A stretch of DNA of 64,000 nt from Hydractinia symbiolongicarpus (Eukaryota; Cnidaria; Hydrozoa; Anthoathecata; Hydractiniidae), in contig NC_079888.1 of the NCBI RefSeq assembly GCF_029227915.1, positions 15,111,001-15,175,000 on the forward strand, given 5' to 3'. Below are positions 12,095 through 24,464 of the stretch, in pieces (within the stretch, counting starts at the first letter, position 1; every line of letters starts with the position of its first letter). A model generated the notes under the pieces. That model did no database searches and had not been told where the DNA came from. It was given only the letters and a program-made list of their open reading frames with translations. A program made the position numbers and the translations under genes.

Positions 12095-12425
12095 ACCTTA
12101 CAACAAAACTACACATTTTTTTTCTTAGTAGATGTAAACGTATATTATTCTGTGGTCAAATTCTTTCAATCTTAGCGAAAGCAACTGTGTTTCTTCTAAG
12201 TTGTTTCCAAGATCGCCATTCTTATTGTGTAAAAGTGGGATATTGCCATAAAAAGATACATCTACGTCCAGTTTTTTTTCTTTAGTCTTACAACAAAACT
12301 ACACTTTTTTGTAAGTTGTTTTTAGCTTTAAACGCTATGAATGTAAACGCATATGTCATTTTGCTGTTAAAATATTTTAATCTTAGAGAGAACAACCAAC
12401 TGTGTTACTTCTATCGTTTTTTAAG
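12095..12425. repeat. Direct duplication downstream of Ly6 gene 2
   Basis: The phrase CTTACAACAAAACTACAC recurs at about 12098 and 12287. It is followed in both copies by similar text (GATGTAAACGTATAT / AATGTAAACGCATAT, TTTCAATCTTAG / TTTTAATCTTAG, AACTGTGTTTCTTCTA / AACTGTGTTACTTCTA). The period is about 190 bases with moderate divergence. Non-coding. Confidence 0.6.
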
Positions 12426-15400
12426 ACGGCTATTATCGATATTGCGCCACAAGCGATGAAGCTCTGGAGTCAAATTAAAGTATCTTTCACCCACACTATC
12501 TGCCAAACGTTAAACAGATAGCTCCGTGTTTGCATATTTTCTTTATAAATGTAAGAAAAAAGAAAATGAATTAAAATGGTGGACTAAATTAATTCGCATT
12601 AGGACAGCTACATTATTCGCAACAATGATTTAATAGCCTTCACCATGAATTAATTAAGGTACTAACCGCGTTGAAGGCATTAAGCCACCCAGCTCGCCCC
12701 AGTAAATCCGCACTTTGACTTTCTTCTGATCAAGAATCAAATTGCATTAAAATATAAAAATACAACGGTTACTTATTTTCAGTTTACCATTTCCAAATTG
12801 TTAACTGTATTTATAAAGGAGAATTCGGGAAATTACCTTGCACGTAGGAAAAATTTATTATCCATTTTTACTTCAGTCCTTTCATTGTTGTTAAAGAATC
12901 TTTTCCATTAATTTTTTGATAAAATTTTGTGTAAGCGACTTATCTTTTTACCAACTAAAAATTTGCACCAACCTTTTGCCATTTTTTTACTGATAAGATA
13001 GCTAGACTCTTTTAGCTAATAACACGAAGTTATAAACAGAATAAATTTCAGAAATTCGTCTTTAGTTTTTCAGCAAGTTCTACGTTATCAAACCGCATTT
13101 AGAAAGCGATTGCATAATTCGTGTAATTCCGCTAATTGGATACATGAATGAAGAGATGTATCTAAACGACCCATATAGTAATCAAGTGGTACCATTGGGT
13201 AAAAATGAATCCTTTAACCACTTACCTATATAATGTATTTCCCGCAGGTTATAACTACGACGATAAAAATGTTTTATATTTATAAACCAGTTAAATAACG
13301 CGGCATTGAACGCCAGGTTAGGCGTTTAATAATAACTGAATATCGCCACACAGTCTGATAGTAATAGCCATGTGCCACAAATACAGCGAAGCGCTTATGG
13401 CGATAGACCATTTTAAATGTAGGGCGTCCTTTTAGGCGCAATGTTCTTTTCAAGAAATTCGGTCTAAATGGAAAACATGATCAAAAACCTGTGGTTTCAC
13501 TGTCGAGCTTAAACAATAAAATAATTTCATTTTGAGGAAGTTTTCCAAAATATTTGCGAAATTCCTTGTATATAATGCAAGTTCGCTTACAATAAAAAAA
13601 GACAATCGCCCGTTGTTACTTCGTTTAGCTAAAATAGCGACACTGAAATTTATCATGTGGAATAAGAATTTTGCCTGATGTTACACTGTTAAGCTAGTCG
13701 CACAGACATTTATGTTTGTGCGATAAGTTTGTTCTGAGAGTTTCAAATTATCATCAGGGTTTTTTTTTAAAGAAAACCTGGCTACGTTACAAAATAATGA
13801 AAAGAAAACATACCTATCTTTTTTATCTAGTCAAATTTATACTACAGTAAAAGTTTTAGTGACCAAACTACACATAAGAAACTGTGTTTGGCTACTAAAA
13901 AGTTAAAGCTTTTCACTTTCTAGTTGGACGTACAATAGCTTAGCCAGCTACAAGATAAGGTAGAGATAAGATTAGTGAAAATAACACAAAAAAAAACAAT
14001 AAAAAAAGCACTAAACTGAATAAAAACCTTAACAAAATAGTATAAATACAGCTAGCTGTCTATACCTTGCTCCCTCTCCATACACAATGTATACGATGAT
14101 ACATGTGATTCCAAAATAACTTGTAAAATGCTCATTAGGCCAAGTTCTATACCTTCTGCATTGTCATGCGGCATACCGAAAGTGAGTATTTGGCGACTGT
14201 CATAAATTATCAACGCGCCAAGATGCAGACCTTTTTTTTAGTGTGAACTTAACCTCCGAAATTATAAGGTGGTGTTTCAATATTTTATAATTTTATTTGT
14301 CTCACAGTTCATTACCCGCTCAGCTCTTTTGTTTATTTTATTTTGTGTTCTTTAAACGATAATGATATCTGTTGCTTTTCGTTTCATTTCCAAGTCAGGT
14401 GTAAAATACCAAAAAATTGAAATATGCTATCAAACGCAGGGGATAGCTGCATACTTCTGTCTTTTGAAAATTTATTAACTTTCACAGCCTCGCAAGGTAC
14501 AATGAAACCAGAACTTGCTGATACATGTTAAATTTGTTTTTTAATGTTCCTAAATTTCTATATGAGCGAGTGTTTACTTGTTTATATTTTATAAACTAAA
14601 CATAAATTAGATTGGTAAAATGCACTCGGATAAATTTGTACAAGTATTACTTTTGCCAAATGTAAAATTTTCATTTTGGCTTTTGGTTAGCTATATAGAA
14701 TGTAGTATCTTGCCTGTCATTGGTTGATCCAAATTTTGGACATATAATTTTACCGTGTAAACTAAAGGCCTTCAAATAACTCATACGCATTCCTTTGCAG
14801 ATTAGATTGAGAAACAGGAAAAGTTTAGCAAGCTTAACGCCGGCTCTATATCGGAATCCTCTTAGAATTAATACTTCAGTAAACAAAGGACATTATATGA
14901 CTTACTTACAGTTATTTCAATAGCTGCCATTGTGAACTTCATAAAAAAAGATTTGTTCATAAATATTGCATAGCGCACGAAGTGCTTTTACTTATGTAGT
15001 CAACTTTCGCGCGGTTTTCATTAAATATATTATTCAGTAGAAAGTAACAAAAGCAGTTGTTGTGTCAGCACAATTTATTGTGAACGAAAATTATTTTCCT
15101 GTTTGCTATGTATACATAATTTACGTTAACATGATTTAAACGCAAGATTGTTCTTCGAAAGACTATTTCGTTTGGGAAGGCAAAACAGATCAAAGTTGTT
15201 TGGTGTTAGGATCGCGTGAGAAGCTGACAAGTTTACTTGCGATTTCAAATTTCGTTTAACAATGTTGTTGTCTTTGGTATGCCAGTTTATTTTAGCTTCA
15301 ATGGTGATTATTTTAAGCATGAACAGTAAAACTTTTGTGTTGGATGTCAGGAAATAAGTATTCGAATTTGATTGTAGGTGAAAGAAGACAGATTTGTAAT

Positions 15401-18217
15401 AAATACAAAAATACGGCATCTTTGTCTTGAATATACTGCACGTTTCCCGAGTTGCATGTTTTTCATAATTTTATAATTTTGAAGTTTTGACTTTAGGATC
15501 GTATTTAACATCGTTGAATTGGTGTGTGCATAAATTTTTAACTTAATCCGACATGTGAAATTGCTGTTTTGGTGGTGTTAAAGTTACGTTTGAAGTTTGT
15601 TTGCTGTATGATGATGAAAATTGACTTATGTACACATCACAAAAAAAAAATTGCCACATTATAATTAGTTTCAGGTGAGGATTTTTTAAATTGCATTGAT
15701 TTTGTTTAAAAAAGTGGAAAAATAGCAACGGTACATCAAAGAAAATTAATACGGGAAAGGTGTATTAAATAATTCTCAAAAATCGCAAAATATATAATCT
15801 TGGGAGTGTATTTCCTATAGGTAAGAGTTTTAATTTGCGAATTTGCATGTAGCGTTATCAAATCATTGATTATGGTAGTATGACCGCAGATGATTACATT
15901 CTGCCCTTCGAAGCAGAAACAACGACAATTGTAACAGACAGCTCTCTTCCCTTTCCCTTCCTACACACAACCACTGCAACCACATGTTACCATTAACGTC
16001 ACGTGAGTACTTCTATCTATAATCTTATTGGAAATAAATCCTCGGAGAAGCGGGAAAACAAAACATATCTTCTCGAGGGGTTCAGACTTTTTTTAAGTCG
16101 AGCTATTGGTTGTGAGAAAATCACTTACCAGCCAGTGGGTAATTTATTTCCCCATATAAACTGAATTTTCTTCGGTATGGGCAAACAAATTTATGTTGAC
16201 AATTTTTGAAAATAAACAATATATTCTTGTCATGTTTGAAAATTTAATTTCATACAGTGTTAATAAAAAGTAGATGTTATATTATTTCAAGTGACCGAGA
16301 AAATATTTGTAGTGTATCACTTTGAAATCTCATCGCACTTTGTAATCCCACCGCATATTGTCATTCCATCGCATTTTTGTAATCCAATTGTTTCCCTCGA
16401 CCTGTCGCACTTTGTAATCTCAAATATTTTTGCGATAGTTCTTTCGGAAATTCTTTTTGTATTAAATAAGAAAACAAATGGTTACAGGTTACACGTCTTT
16501 TTAAGTTTACACTAGACGTAGAATTCTAACAGGTAATATTTCCACTTATTAGGTTTTTACATTACTGTAGCTGACTACAATTAAAGTAAGGAACGCTTCC
16601 GCCATATTTAAAAATTACATAGTAATTTGCAGACTGAATAGAAATTTCTCCTTTATTTGCACGAAATACCGAGTATTTATATGTTTCAAAAAAAATTTAT
16701 ACTCGTCATTTTAAAAGAATTACATAGTGCCTCTAAAGGTGTTTACGGTTAGCTAGCCGACCTTATACAAACACTACCTATGAAAGAACATAATGGCTGT
16801 TGTCTTCAAAATAATAAATTACGTCATCGCGCACCACTGGAAAGCTTTCAAATTATTGATAATGGCGGCCTGCGTGAGTGTATTCCTTCTTTGAAAAAGA
16901 GGAAGTTATAATTGGTTTTGACATATAGTTTAATCATTTTTAGAAAAAGGTGGGTTTGACTTTCTTTTCTTGTTTATTTTCAAAAATGACATACACGCAC
17001 GCAAACTAGTCATGAAAAAATTATATCACGAAATTAACAAATGAGGGAAAGGCGACGCAAAAGTAGGTTTCCGTCAGAGTATTCCTCGCCGTACAATTGT
17101 TATTTGTTAAAATTCCCTTTATTGGCTAAGCATCACTTGGGCATTTGTCTACAGCCGGTGGACGACAAAATGTTCACTAGCCAGGGCTAAACAACGCCGC
17201 TTGTTGCACTTTTCACACTGTAAGCATATCAATGAAGTCAGCATGTCTTAGATTGCAGTTCGCCTGGGTTAAGGACATGGTTCATATTCTTGACAATTGA
17301 CGTTGTTTATTTTTTAGAAAGCTGATACTTGTTTTTGAACATGACGTATTATGATAAGACAGAGATGACATCCATTGATAAATTGTGCATGTATATCATA
17401 ATTATTTTTTATATTGGCTTTGAACTGCGCAAATTGATAACCACTGCTTAAGAAACGTAAATTATAGATGACTTCAGACATGTTTAGAAGAAGGAAAATC
17501 TGACCTTGTTTCTCTTTTTTTTTTGTAAAAAGCACGAACACGACAAAAATCAGTCATGCAAAACTAATATCATGTTGTTAATATAAATGACGTAAGATAA
17601 GAACATCTACAATATGACAGAACGAAGACAATATTCAAACGAGGCACATAAGAGAAATGACGTTATTTACGTCACATCAATCGCTATGAAGTCATTTTCG
17701 TTCGACTTCAAAATAGTTTTATTTAAAGAAGCTTAGTTAAGCTTTGTTAGTTAAGATCGGGTGATTAGTGCTTTTAAATCAAGTAGTTCACTTGTTACAT
17801 TACCGTCACTGTTGGTCCACTTGTATTAATGCTCGCCATATAAATGTAAAATTAGTTGGTCGAGAATGATCGTCTATGGATACTCTGGTGAGCAGGATAA
17901 AGCATTTTTGTCTTTAAAAAGTATTTTTTTTTTTTTTTAATACTTTAATATTGTATTTTTAACTACGGATTCCTATTCTAGCTTTGGATTTGCAAAGTGG
18001 ATTACTACCGCTTAAGTCACAAAGTTTTTTCTTCTGTTAAAACTATTTTTGTTTAGATTGTAAATAATTTGAAAAGTGTTGATTGCGTTGTTCAAATAAA
18101 CAAGATTTTAGAGACAAAAAATTCAGTACGTTGCACAGAGCGAAGAATCTTAGAAGGACTTTTAAAAGTTTAAAGAGGTGTGCTGAAAATTTAACGAAAG
18201 AAAACAGAAACGCTAAG
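12426..18217. other. Long intergenic stretch
   Basis: I find no gene that I can support in these 5.8 kb. Candidate scraps: a minus-strand mini-exon beginning ATG at 14942 with a GTAAGT donor (MKFTMAAIEIT), and a minus-strand frame at 14671-14886 without good borders. Around 16325-16430 a short degenerate repeat of TCGCACTTTGTAATC occurs about four times. A poly-T run lies at 17926-17938. The last ~135 bases before 18218 are an open extension of the GTPase frame without an ATG. Confidence 0.4.
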
Positions 18218-18967
18218 ATGAAAAACAACAAAGCTTTTGGTATATTTAACAGACTTTCACCATCAAGACTGAGTACAGGAAGAGAAAAAGCCGCGTCTAT
18301 TAAACGTAGAACTGTTAAAGTGTTGTTAATGGGTAACGCTGGAGTTGGAAAGACTTCTATAATTCATAATTTGTGCAATGAAGAGTTTAAATCTATGTAC
18401 AGGCCCACGGTTTTTGATATTTATGAAAAAGAGGCCTTGATTGATGACTTCTATGTGAAGTTTGAGTTATTAGATATATCTGGTTCATATTCTTTCCCAG
18501 CCATGAAAAAACTATATATTCAACAAGCTGATATATTTTTATTGGTGTTCTCTGAACAAGATAAAAACAGCTTCGATGAAATTGACAAACTTCGCAAAGA
18601 AATCGAACAAATAAAATCTCGACACACGACAGAGTTGTCAATTACTGTTATAAAAAACAAAATGGATTTATGCAAATCTACATCTAAAAAAAGAAGGAGA
18701 ACTGATTCAGTTTTAAATTGGTGTTACTCGTACTTGGAGACATCTGCAAGGACAGGTTTTAACATGCACGCAGTTGATGAATATTTACTCTCTGAGAGTG
18801 TTTATATACATAGAGCTATAGAAGAGAAAACAAAGCAGAACGATCTCGTGAGTGGAAGATATGTGTATTATGATAATAACTTAAAAAGACGTGTTGGACG
18901 CCATCTTGAAAAACACGTTAAAAAATTACCAATAATGAGAAAACTATCGTTTATAAAGCAAGATTGA
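18218..18967 (+). CDS. Ras-like small GTPase, RASD/Rhes-type, no CAAX box
   Basis: A single uninterrupted 249-codon frame. ATG 18218 is the first in-frame methionine; the open frame upstream has none. All G boxes can be read: P-loop GNAGVGKTS (39-47), switch I with T64 in YRPTVFDIYE, G3 as DISGSYSFPAM (86-96), G4 NKMD (147-150), G5 ETSAR (174-178). The 'D-x-S-G-x-x-x-F-P-A-M' form of G3, in place of DTAGQE, is the signature of RASD1/Dexras and Rhes, where the catalytic Gln is also absent. The basic N-terminal tail and ~60-residue basic C-terminal extension fit too. Unlike vertebrate RASD proteins, the C-terminus (KLSFIKQD) has no CAAX cysteine, so lipid anchoring by prenylation is not expected; the Lys/Arg-rich tail (residues 223-242) could bind acidic membranes. 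Lack of introns may reflect retroposition or ancestral intronlessness. Confidence 0.85.
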   Translation: MKNNKAFGIFNRLSPSRLSTGREKAASIKRRTVKVLLMGNAGVGKTSIIHNLCNEEFKSMYRPTVFDIYEKEALIDDFYVKFELLDISGSYSFPAMKKLYIQQADIFLLVFSEQDKNSFDEIDKLRKEIEQIKSRHTTELSITVIKNKMDLCKSTSKKRRRTDSVLNWCYSYLETSARTGFNMHAVDEYLLSESVYIHRAIEEKTKQNDLVSGRYVYYDNNLKRRVGRHLEKHVKKLPIMRKLSFIKQD

Positions 18968-19206
18968 TATTGATAAATTAAATCTGTATCTTCATATATT
19001 ATTTTAAAAGCGTACATACTGGAGCTTAGAGAAATGAATTTGATAAATACTATTATTTTGATATGCACCCTTTTTTCAGAAATTCGTTAAAATTGACCCT
19101 TTTTTGATTCGATTTATTATTCTATAGGTAATTATTACATGCATCAAGACCTTGAATGTTTTGATGTAAACTGCATGACATCCAAAAAATTTAAATTTAG
19201 CTAGTA
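18968..19206. other. 3' flank of GTPase gene
   Basis: AT-rich, presumably 3' UTR. No gene seen on either strand. Confidence 0.4.
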
Positions 19207-19303
19207 TCTATTTTATAATGCTCATATAGAGTAGCGAGACACGATAAATGCGGTAAATAAAGGACTGGCGAAACCGTGGATCTATCTATCGGCCACCAAC
19301 TAG
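19207..19303 (+). mobile_element. Degraded short Helitron-like element
   Basis: Begins TCTATTTTATAATGCTC and ends GGCCACCAACTAG, inserted between A and T. It contains the family words GTAGCGAGACAC and GGACTGGCGAAACCGTGGAT. Diverged copy of the short family described at 42824-42957, in the TC-to-CTAG orientation. Confidence 0.55.
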
Positions 19304-21101
19304 TTCAAAGAAAAGTAAGAGAAAATGTTTTATTATAGTTTGCATAAAGCTTCTCTTTTGGTGCGAGACTCAACTTTCAAACAAGCCAAGTCAAGCTGAG
19401 ACGTAGGAGACTCACACGCTAATCTTAAGTGAGAGGTTACGTAATCCTTCCTCCAAACGCAATCACAACATGGTCAGAACTACTTTCAAATAACTGTGCT
19501 TCATATAGAATAAACAAATGATAGCTGTTGATAAAATATAAGTACTTAACAAAAATGACAAAGAATTGAAAGCTTGAATATACATTGCTTATAAATGTAG
19601 AGAAATATAATCCTATCACGGAGCTTCAACCTTGAAATTTTGGCGATTTCAAACAGGTTTTTTACGCAAGATCTGGTTTGTAATTTTGCGATTAATTTAA
19701 AAATTGAAGCATATGGAGAAATAAACTTTAAAGTTCTAAATTTCAAAAGAATGGAAGTCAAAATATTTCTTAGGTTCATCCTTTAAGGCACAATAAAGTA
19801 AATGAACTTATTCCCGAGAAGAAAATAACTCGATACTATGCACTAGGCTCAAGTCAAAAAATAGACATTTTTAAAAAAGCCAAAAGAAAAGCAAGTGTAA
19901 ACAAAAAATGACAAAAGTTGCTTCGAAAAAGCTGGGTTTAAAACCGCTTTAAGCATAGCTTTGACAGTTTTCATTTTTATAGCCAAGAATTAAACAATAT
20001 GTTAACACAATTATGAGTATAAATATACATATTTATAAAAAAAATCAATGAGTTATAAAAACAATAGTATTGATACAAAGAAAAAAATACCAAACCAACT
20101 TTTTGTGTTGATAAGTCGCCTGAAAATCTTAAAAGTTTATTGACTGACAAAAACTTATGACTTTGTAACATCTTGTGACTTGGGACATCGTGACTTTGGA
20201 ATAATTTTGTTCATGCTGCGATCACGTTAACTGGTGTTTTGATATTTTTTCCACTCTTTTGGCACAACTTTTAGCCATGGCCTTTCTGAAGTTAGTGCTC
20301 GTTTGGGTAGGAAACTTTTTCTAAGAAATCAGCTTAATTATGCATTATTAAAATGTTGTATTTTGTTTTTTAGTAAACCACGTACTGTTATTTTTTAGTA
20401 CAATTTTTCGAAGAAAAATTTTATTCAAGCAAGGCTCACATTTCAAACAAGACAAGACAAGCTGAGACGAAAAAACTGTCATTTTAATTTTTGAGTGAGT
20501 ATTGACGTAATCACAACAAGATGGTGATCAGAACTTAATTCAAACAACTGCGCTTTTATTAAAATAAACAAAAAGTAGCTGGTGTTAAAAACGTAAGTTT
20601 TTAAATTTTGAAGAAAAAAAGTTAAACTAATACAATGATTGCAGACGTGGAGAAATATATTGCGGTGTTTTCCTTTTAATGAACTTCAAAGTTCGTTTGC
20701 TAGATGGAGACGTTTGCAATTCTTATAGATCATATGGCAGAGACTTAAAATACACGATTTTTATTTATATTAATATGATTTTTAAGTAATTTGGGATTTT
20801 AGGTTAAAAACAAAAGGTCTATCGTTTAGGACAACAGAGAAATAAAAATAATGGCAAGTTTGGGTAAAATCTCGATATTCTTTTAAAAAAGAGCTTGTAT
20901 TTTTTTTGCAGAACGAGTTTTTAATGTAAAAGCGGACCATAATTTCGCAATTTTCTCCATAAAGTGCAATAAATTATTGGTAACTAAAGTCGGTTAATAT
21001 TTTTAGTCAGTAAAAGTATTAGTTACTGTCGCTAAATTTAATCACATTGACTTGTAACTTGATATTTCGCCGAGTAACTTTATTGTTGAGTCCATAAAAT
21101 A
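19304..21101. other. Repeat-like AT-rich intergenic DNA
   Basis: No supported gene. Two stretches resemble each other: 19360-19620 and 20420-20680 share CAAGCTGAGACG, CACAACA(A/T)GGT, CAGAACT and a GAGAAATATA-containing stretch in the same order. This suggests two diverged copies of a ~1.06-kb-spaced repeat. Confidence 0.4.
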
Positions 21102-23985
21102 CTAGTCGAAAAATCCCGTTGAAAGATACACTTAGGTAGAAGAACAATGAAGAAAGTTGAATTTTGATGACAACTGCAAATACTCAGTATACTAAATACT
21201 GCCTTTCAGTATGTTCAATATTTCCCTTTACTAAGTGGATTGATCTCAAAATACAAAAAAGAACGCAAGTCCTAATTTAACAAAAAAGTTCTTAAAATTT
21301 TACACAAAATGTCAAATGTCAAATCGCATAAAAACCTCACACAAAATATAAAAAAAACAGCTTGCAAGGTGCAAAGTCTAGTTGATAAAAAGTTGTAACA
21401 CCCACTGTAACAACACAGACAATAACAACGACAGAAATAACACATCTCAAATATGTACTTATCTTATTAAGTGATTATGTTAAAAACCTCCAATTTTTTA
21501 ATCTGGATGGCCAAAAGAGAAATGCTTACAAGAGTAAGCACAATTCAATGAAAATAGGTTCTTTACGAATTTTAAACATCTTCTTTTCCCTAAAAACTCA
21601 TACAAAAAAAATATGAAAATTCATAGTTGAAAAAATATCAAATTTAAATTTGGAAAAATCATTTATTTGGTTGCGTATCATCCTCTCCCCTAAAATTATA
21701 CACAAAATGTAAAAATTAATCATTTAACGAAACAATTTTTTTGTATGATGATCCACTACGCACTTTACCATACATTTTTCACCCAAATGTCGAAAAAGCA
21801 ATGAGCAAGGAGTAAATTTTAATTCAACAAAGATTGGAAACATACGGTGCTTCCTCAAATCAGTTTACACAAAATGCAAATGAGATCAGTTTCTAAGGAG
21901 CAAATCAAAATCAACAAAAATCAGTATATGTTCTATATTGTCTTCACCCATAATATATTCCACAAAAAGGACATCAAATTATAGACGATCAGTCATTACA
22001 CTGCATAGTCACCGCCAATAGATCACAAGGTACAAAAATACAACTTGGAAGGTGTAGAAAATATATATACTAGTCGGTGGCCCGTAGATAAATCCACCGG
22101 TTCACCCGTCCTTAATTACCGTATTTCGCGTGTCCCGCTACTGCGGTTGCCATATAGCGCGACAGACAAACAGACGTATACGGTTATCATAATATAGATA
22201 CAAATTATTTCTTTTAGTATATATATTTGCATATGGTCCTCTCTCTTACAAAATTTGAACATAAAATGTCAAAAACAGTTTCAGTCAAAAAAAACCGTAA
22301 TTTTTTATCATCACCAATTATTTTCTAATTCGCTGCGCTCAACCAAAAATAACTCAAAGATCTTCGACTAGTAGTAGTAGTTATTGTGTGTTATGTGTTT
22401 GTCATCTTAGTTAGGAACCGTGAGCTATCGGTAGTCATAACACAATATACTACATCTATGTCTCCTACAAACTAAATTACAACCACTAATTTACATTCCA
22501 AACGTTTGCGAAATCGTGGCTAAGCCGGATGCGAAAAACCCTATTCTATGGGGAAACATATCCTTAGACCCCAGTCCTACAGCCACTAACCCTCCAATGT
22601 TAAGGGTATCATTAAAAATTACACTGTTATTAACAACAACATTATAAACTATTCAAAATAAAACTGCTTATCTTATAGATAATCAAACAGTTTTAACGTG
22701 TACGGTTCAAGAACTAATTGACATGTGAGCGCTTCCATGTCTTGTACGCCCTTTAAACACTAAAAAAAACCACGTGACCGTTCCAACAAAATATTTTGAA
22801 AGTTTTAACAAAAACAAAAATGTAAAACCATAGAATATTCTTACAGCTAAACTAACATCAAATACAGCTAATTCTTCTAAACAAAAGTTTATAAAAAAAA
22901 AATATAAAAATTAATCAGCTTTCGCAACAGCTTACGATGAAGTCTTCTTCTACCAAATCTTGTTCTTTTAGTATATAGCATGTGGTCTATTTCCACAAAA
23001 GATGATACAAAATTTCAAAAAGCAGTAGTTTGTTTGAACAACGAACAAAATAAACGGACAGCTATGCCATTCTCTCCTAAAAAATTTTAACCAAAAAAGG
23101 CATAAACCCACATAAATTTCACCCCGATATGTCAACACCCTGTATAAAAATATCAACCCTTGTAAAAGAAAAACAGATAATTTACATGCTAGCTCACAAA
23201 ATTTAACTGGATTAACTGGACTGGGAGGAGGTATATAGCTAGGTAGCCATTTATGCTACTTAGCTATACTCTGTCTCGCTAGCAAATTTGTTTAGTAGCC
23301 AGGTTTTTAAAATTTTTTAGGATAAATACATTAGTTACACACGAGGGGAGACAATAATTATGCAAAAAAGGTAACAAATATGCTAAATTTTGTTATTTTA
23401 TAAAAAACGCGGTATCATATAAAACTTTAGAAATTTGAGGCTTTATTGGCCTTTTTATGAGAATGCAATTGAAACGTACTACATCAAAAGTAACACACAT
23501 AGCTCTAGCGACATAAAAACTGAACAGCTGAAAATATCAAAGTTCTCATTTTTCTCAATTTCAATCCACTTCAAACGCTAGCCATTTTAGCTAGCTATAT
23601 TCTACATTTATCTCCACCATTCACTTCCAAAGTAACTTCTCGTGACTTCTAACTTCACTTTCTGCTTCTAATACTTCACCTGGATTTTTCATTCTTTTTT
23701 AAATATGCTTTATTTACCAATTTACCTTTGCCACATTTTTTTCAAGACGAAGTAACCATTCTTCTGTTTTTTGTGTGGAGAGTAACCTTGTTCTGAAGTC
23801 CGCTGTTAAAATTACTTCAGCAAATAAAGTTGGGTATTTTTAAACCCGTGGTGTTACTTGTAGCAAATTAAACATACTTTTTTCGGCGACTTTAAAGAAA
23901 ATTTTGGCAACATCAAAGAAAAGTGAACACATCCACTATGGCTGTCACAGACAGACAGACACACTTGGTTTTATAATAAAATACA
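21102..23985 (-). mobile_element. Long non-autonomous Helitron-like element, copy 1
   Basis: Left end CTAGTCGAAAAATCCCGTTG (reverse complement ends in CTAG) and a degraded right end containing GGCAACATCAAAG and CTGTCACAGACAGACAGAC at about 23905-23960. It is collinear with the 2.5-kb element at 59869-62394. Shared landmarks include GTTCTTAAAATTTTACAC, CAAATGTCAAATCGCAT, GCAAGGTGCAAA, GTGGTCTATTTCCACAAAAG and ATTAGTTACACAC. The interior repeats the phrase TTTACACAAAATGTCAAA at irregular intervals and has no long reading frame. A short element is nested inside (22070-22198). Confidence 0.6.
22070..22198 (-). mobile_element. Short Helitron-like element nested in the long copy
   Basis: Reads CTAGTCGGTGGCCCG ... 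CAGACGTATACGGTTATCATAATATAGA on +, i.e. TC...CTAG on -, inserted between A (22069) and T (22199). Interior words CCGTATTTCGCGTGTCCCG and GCGACAGAC match the family. The second long copy at 59869-62394 lacks it, so it is a secondary insertion. Confidence 0.65.
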
Positions 23986-24464
23986 AAAAAAATTATTTTA
24001 TTGTTATAGCATTTTGATCTAGAAATGACATGTCTGACGTACAAAAAAGCCGGATTTAAAGCCAATTCCAACTCAACATTTAGACTTTTATTTTTTGCAT
24101 ACTTTTTTACATTGTGAGTAAAATTTTTAGCTAAGTCATGCCAGCTGCACATATTCTAAAAAGGCACTGAGAAACGAAAAACAAAAATAAATAAATAGAT
24201 ACGTCTGTGTATGTTTTTGATTTATAATCTACTTTATATATTGTGGGTTGTCATCCTTATGTTTTACTAAGCAATTTCATTGTCTTTTTTTATAATATCA
24301 TCAAGTTGATATGGAGTTTTTTATAAAAAGGGTATCACACCTATACGCATGTGTGACACGGTTACATCATGTACTAAGCGCTCGTTCCGGAGTAATATTT
24401 ATTTTTGAACTTTCACGGGAACATTTTTTGAATTATAAATAAGGATGACCGATTGTTTTTCTTT
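23986..24464. other. Intergenic, nothing supported
   Basis: AT-rich DNA between the long Helitron-like copy and the LINE fragment; no exon or distinct repeat recognised. Confidence 0.4.

Noticed and set aside
14671-14942. Two-exon minus-strand mini-gene (MKFTMAAIEIT plus a second exon)
   Set aside because: The first exon is only 11 codons, the acceptor for the second leads to an early stop in one frame, and no similarity is seen.
18083-18217. N-terminal extension of the GTPase
   Set aside because: The open frame has no ATG before 18218 and no clear acceptor; the shorter start fits the family.
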